The notes beneath the pieces were generated by a model that was not told the origin of the DNA, did no database searches, and worked only from the letters and a program-made list of their open reading frames with translations. 64,000 nt of DNA from Microvelia longipes (taxonomy: Eukaryota; Arthropoda; Insecta; Hemiptera; Veliidae): contig JACMZG010001863.1 in the NCBI GenBank assembly GCA_018340805.1, forward strand, positions 24,202,983 to 24,266,982, given 5' to 3'. Shown here in pieces: positions 59,335 to 64,000 of this stretch (position 1 is its first letter; each line of letters opens with the position of its first letter). The position numbers and the translations under genes were made by a program.

Positions 59335-59370
59335 TCTTATCTCTTATTCCTTTGTTGATAAGAGATAAGA
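59335..59370. repeat. Perfect hairpin, 13-bp arms, 10-nt loop
   Basis: TCTTATCTCTTAT and its exact reverse complement are separated by TCCTTTGTTG. Confidence 0.85.
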
Positions 59371-59784
59371 TAGTAATTTAGAAGAATTAAGTAATTTCTA
59401 TCTCATTTAATGTTTTTACATAGATGCAAAGAAATTAACAAGCATAAATATTTTAAGTTAACGAAAATATTTATCAAATCTATAAATATATAATTAATTA
59501 AATTTATAATTATCGTCAGATATTATGAAGGTTGGTGGCTGGCTGGTTAGGAGATAGTTGGGTTGTCTTCTTTTAATCACTGATAACACATCTTTTCACT
59601 TATATGAAGGCTTAAAACTACAAAACAATCAAGTCCTAAATTTTAAGTAAAAAGTCATCTAAAAGTATTTTTTAAGATGTTTAGTTATTGTGTTTAAAAA
59701 AAAGACTGAAGTTAATTTTGATAAAAATGTTATTATTTTTAAATTTTTAATGTAGATTTGATATCAAATAAAAGGAATAATAAA

Positions 59785-59970
59785 ACCACACCCCTTTTAT
59801 AAGAGTTAGGGGGGTGAAGCATTCTGATTGGTGAGCCCTTTGAAGGGTTAACCAATAAGATTTAAGATCATCTTTAGACCCTTTATGTCCTATATAGTGA
59901 TATTAATTCCAGATTCTGTAGCTAGGCCCCTTATGAACTCTTTTATGACGTAGGTAACCTATTGAATACT
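59785..59970. promoter_or_regulatory. Possible CCAAT-type upstream element
   Basis: A GC-richer patch 1.5 kb upstream of the NOL4-like start contains ATTGG (59827-59831) and CCAAT (59852-59856) as the ends of an imperfect palindrome with CCCTT / AAGGG inside. It sits next to a CCTTTTATAAG TATA-like sequence (59792-59803). This is only compositional evidence; the true transcription start is unknown. Confidence 0.2.
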
Positions 59971-60234
59971 GTAACCCTTTTTGCACATTTTACATTGTTC
60001 ATTGTTAAGAGTGTCCAGGCGGTCCGGTCCGTTAAAGGGATGCTGGACATTTGCCCTTTTTGTACCCTTATAATTATAATGCTCTTTTTGCATTGATTTT
60101 ATAAACGGATAATAAGGAATTGAGAGACATTTTCATTTGTTCTTATAAACTAATTGTAAAAATGATTTCCTTGTTTTATTAATGTGTTTTGCGAGATAAC
60201 ATAAGATGACATGTAATCTGTAAGTTATGTGCAA

Positions 60235-61036
60235 CAGGTTAAAAAATCAGGTACGAGGTGCCTCGATACTTTTCCTCACCACATCGGATTCGCTCACTCA
60301 TCTTAACTACTTCAGACTCGCTTTGCTGATCCTCAGAATATAAAATCACCAAATGTACTGCAGCACGACTTTAGACTCACTTCGCTCGTCCTCAGATAAT
60401 ATATACATTCGTTTTACTCCCAGGGGTCATCTATCCAGGCAATGGGTTTGTTTGATGCTGCTTAACTTTTATGATCTAACAAAACCCGTTGATATATACT
60501 TGCCGTATTCAAACGAAACTCGGTATATCTATTTTTTACATAAAGAAAAATTCATATTTTAAATTTGAACTCCAAGGATTATTTCTCGTTTTTTACATTA
60601 AAAAAAAAAAACATTTTTAAGTCGTTCTTTCAGCATTATAATGCTGATGATGAGATAAAACTTAGCACACATGTTGGTCTTATAAACAACTGCATGCGCG
60701 CTAACACTCAAACTGATCAACAAATTCTTTTCGTGTTCCATGGATTTTCTAAATTTTTGCTTTTTATTTTTGCGGGTTAATGACGTCATAAAAAATATTT
60801 TCCGGAAAACACAACTATACCCTAAGATTAACTTTTGTACTAAGCCTCAACTCTCTAGCATAAATACACTGGGAGATACGATGATAATAGAAACACACAC
60901 ACATAGACACACAGAAAACTATTTGAAAACCACGTAACAGATAATAGAGGTGAAATACCAGTTTCGATTTTTTTGCAAAAACAATACTTATTCTATATAC
61001 CTATATGGTATATATAAATAAGGGAAAGTTAAAAAA
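60235..61036 (+). mobile_element. Family C copy, most complete
   Basis: Landmarks in order: AGGTACGAGGTGCCTCGAT, CTACTTCAGACTCGCTTTGC, TAGACTCACTTCGCTCGTCC, CCCAGGGGTCATCTATCCAG, TTTGATGCTGCTTAAC, TGTTGGTCTTATAAACAACT, CGGGTTAATGACGTCATAAA, ATTTTCCGGAAAACACAACT, CCCTAAGATTAACTTTTGTA, CTCTCTAGCATAAA, CACACACACATAGACACAC, AATACCAGTTTCGATTTTTT, CCTATATGGTATATATAAAT. About 0.8 kb and non-coding. No terminal inverted repeats were seen, so a Helitron-like or SINE-like nature is possible but not shown. Confidence 0.75.
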
Positions 61037-61703
61037 TAATTCTGGCGCGGTGGTCCGCATGTCGGGCAAATTTCCTTTGGATGCGTGTTTCCGTGCTTTT
61101 TACATTATATAAGTTTACAACTACTAAATAAATAATTCCGGCGCGGTGGTCCGCTGTCGGGCGAATTTCATTTAGAATGCTTGTTTCCGTGCTGAACAAC
61201 CCATTTCTTGCTTAAGGTTCTGGTTCATGTTTTAGAACCTAAGCAGTTACTCAATTGTCAAGCACTGCTCGTAACTCATTTTGTCTGTATTTTCCAAAGG
61301 AAATGCGCATAATCATCCAGTTGTTGTACAAAACCATGCCTCTAAAATTAGAAGTACGCACTATTATTTGCACTAGTTTAAAGCTTAGTTACTTATCTTT
61401 AAGCTTAGTCAGTTATCTTTAAAGGTTTTAGCGCATTTCCTTTGGAAAATACAGACAAAATGAGTTACGAGCAGTGCTTGACAATTGAGTAACTGCTTAG
61501 GTTCTAAAGCATGAACCAGAACCTTAAGCAAGAAATGGGTTGTTCAGCACGGAAACAAGATTCTAAATGAAATTCGCCCGACAGCGGACCACCGCGCCGG
61601 AATTATTTATTTAGTAGTTGTAAACTTATATAATGTAAAAAGCACGGAAACACGCATCCAAAGGAAATTCGCCCGACATGCGGACCACCACGCCAGAATT
61701 ATT
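61037..61703. mobile_element. FB2 foldback element
   Basis: The left arm 61037-61309 and right arm 61430-61703 are near-perfect reverse complements around a 120-bp centre. Each arm carries its terminus twice: outer AATAATTCTGGCGCGGTGG, TCCGCATGTCGGGCAAATTT, and about 95 bp inside it AATAATTCCGGCGCGGTGG, TCCGCTGTCGGGCGAATTTC. Within the arms are GAACAACCCATTTCTTGC, GGTTCTGGTTCATG and CTCGTAACTCATTTTGTC. The centre has a small tandem TTATCTTTAAGCTTAGT. No ORF. Confidence 0.9.
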
Positions 61704-62358
61704 TTCTAGTTGTAAACTTATATTAGGTAAAAAAACGATAAAAAATTATAGACCCTTCCAGGATGTGAACCCAGGTACTCTGGGTTTGAGTGGTCGTATT
61801 GACTCCGGACCACTGGCATTCAACTCAGAGGCCCAAAAAACATTGAAAACGATACCCTACTCGAAATTTAATTTTCAACGACCGTAATTTTGGTTTTCTA
61901 TAATTTTTGTGGTTTTTTCGACTTTTTGGTAACTTAAAGTGGTCGTATCGACTTCGGACCGGTTTCATTCGATTCAGCGCTCAAAATTACATAGAAAACG
62001 ACATCCTACTCTTAATTTATTTTTTATCGACCTAAATTTTGGTTTTGGGTAATTTACAATGGTTTTTTCGACTTTTTGGTCACTTAGAGTGGTCGTATCG
62101 ACTTCGGACCGGTTTCATTCGATTTAGCATCTCAAAAAACATAAATGATGACCTTTTTCGCGGCAAAAACTATTAACCCTGAATTTTGCCGATTTTTTGA
62201 AAATTTCGCTGACTCAGCAAACCGGGTTAATGACGTCACAAAAACCTGGTTTTCAATAGGTTTCGTGTCCTCCCAAGGTTGATTTTTGTACCAGTTTGGT
62301 TACAAAATATTAATCCGTTCGAAAGATAGAGTGTTTACAAGAAAGTGTCTAGAAATAC

Positions 62359-62880
<522 letters not shown>

Positions 62881-63142
62881 TCGACTTCGGACCGGTTTCA
62901 TTCGATTCAGCGTCTCAAAAAACATAAATATTAACCTTTTTCGCGGCAAAAAATATTAACCCTGTATTTTGTCGATTTTTTGAAAATTTTGCTGACTCAG
63001 CAAACCGGGTTAATGACGTCACAAAAACCTGGTTTTCAATAGGATTCGTGTCCTCCCCAAGGTTGATTTTTGTACCAAGTTTGGTTAAAAAATATTAATC
63101 CGTTCGAAAGATAGAGTGTTTACAAGAAAGTGTCTAGAAATA

Positions 63143-63400
<258 letters not shown>

Positions 63401-64000
63401 TTTCTAGACACTTTCTTGTAAACACTCTATCTTTCGAACGGATTAATATTTTTTAACCAAACTTGGTACAAAAATCAACCTTGGGGAGGACACGAACCCT
63501 ATTGAAAACCAGGTTTTTGTGACGTCATTAACCCGGTTTGCTGAGTCAGCAAAATTTTCAAAAAATCGGCAAAATTCAGGGTTAATAGTTTTTGCCGCGA
63601 AAAAGGTTAATATTTATGTTTTTTGAGACGCTGAATCGAATGAAACCGGTCCGAAGTCGATACGACCACTCTAAGTGACCTAAAAATTAAAAAATTAATT
63701 GTAAATTACCGAAAACCAAAATTTAGGTCGATAAAAAATAAATTTCGAGTAGGGTGTCGTTTTCTATGTAATTTTGGGCGCTGAATCGAATGAAACCGGT
63801 CCGAAGTCGATACGACCACTTTAAGTTACCAAAAAGTCGAATAAACCACAAAAATCATAGAAAAGCAAAATTACGGTCGTTAAAAATTAAATTTCGAGTA
63901 GGGTGTCGTTTTCAATGTTTTTTGGGCCTCTGAGTTGAATGCCAGTGGTCCGGAGTAAATACGACCACTCAAACGCTGGGTACCTGGGTTCACATCCTGG

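Noticed and set aside
63980..64000. tRNA-like B-box (GGGTTCACATCC) at the family A end
   Set aside because: Two mismatches to the B-box at key positions and no A-box or cloverleaf upstream, so no tRNA or tRNA-derived SINE is claimed.

Overview
This is animal nuclear DNA. It is very AT-rich, with long (AT)n arrays, dispersed and nested repeats, no operons, and one recognisable gene broken into short exons by kilobase introns. That gene encodes a metazoan-specific protein family, so the source is an animal. The style fits an arthropod, possibly an AT-rich insect such as a hemipteran, but the species cannot be fixed from sequence alone. Almost all long ORFs in the window are chance frames in (AT)n or in GC-rich low-complexity islands.

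Gene: the minus strand carries the 5' part of a nucleolar protein 4 (NOL4/NOL4L) homologue as six exons: 58195-58289, 53689-53830, 52563-52679, 51562-51700, 50298-50628 and 47726-47963. All exons have GT-AG borders and the five internal junctions keep frame (phases 2, 0, 0, 1, 2). The joined protein shows the family's N-terminal WxxW...KTKTISR/REKYERI block, the FRFWMRTKGFKL block, the VAVVEDFFEII...HAGQKRTYRA block and the ESYAFLPREAV...CSECQ block, then lineage-specific Ser/Asp/Glu-rich sequence. The C-terminal part of the family was not found below 47.7 kb and may lie outside the window.

Repeats by region. 0-12 kb: AT-rich DNA with GC-rich islands, a nested pair of transposons at 2.74-3.47 kb (a 541-bp element with 8-bp target duplications inside an older palindromic element), and a run of three hairpins at 4.4 kb. 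12-33 kb: old fragments of several families (A, C, FB2, defined below), AT arrays, a 36-bp coding-like tandem repeat at 25 kb, and a hAT-like relic at 31.2-32.1 kb. 33-47 kb: a 150-bp-arm inverted repeat, a decayed satellite at 34-35 kb, a decayed composite foldback at 36.15-36.7 kb, a large GC island at 39.6-40.65 kb, and a GCGAAGCGAG-bearing minisatellite at 44.45-45.25 kb. 47-59.5 kb: the NOL4 locus, its introns filled by family C copies, a short MITE, a GC-rich hairpin cluster and AT arrays. 60-64 kb: a family C copy followed by a very large nested inverted-repeat element running to the window end.

Repeat names used here are my own labels. Family A is the palindromic element with GTGGTCGTATCGACTTCGG units. 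FB2 is the foldback with GGCGCGGTGGTCCGC termini. Family C is a roughly 0.8-kb dispersed repeat with CTCGCTTCGCTCGT near one end, a GGGTTAATGACGTCA core, an internal ACAC tract and a CTACGGTATAAATGAGG-like other end. Family E is a roughly 150-165-bp MITE.

The most distinctive signals are: (1) many short perfect hairpins (10-17-bp arms, 1-7-nt loops), some in tandem, including one cluster whose pre-hairpin state can be read from sister copies of the same repeat; (2) the nested palindrome at 61-64 kb and evidence from two older loci that its FB2 and A parts move as one unit; (3) a 115-bp GC-rich block made of stacked hairpins inside an intron of the AT-rich gene.
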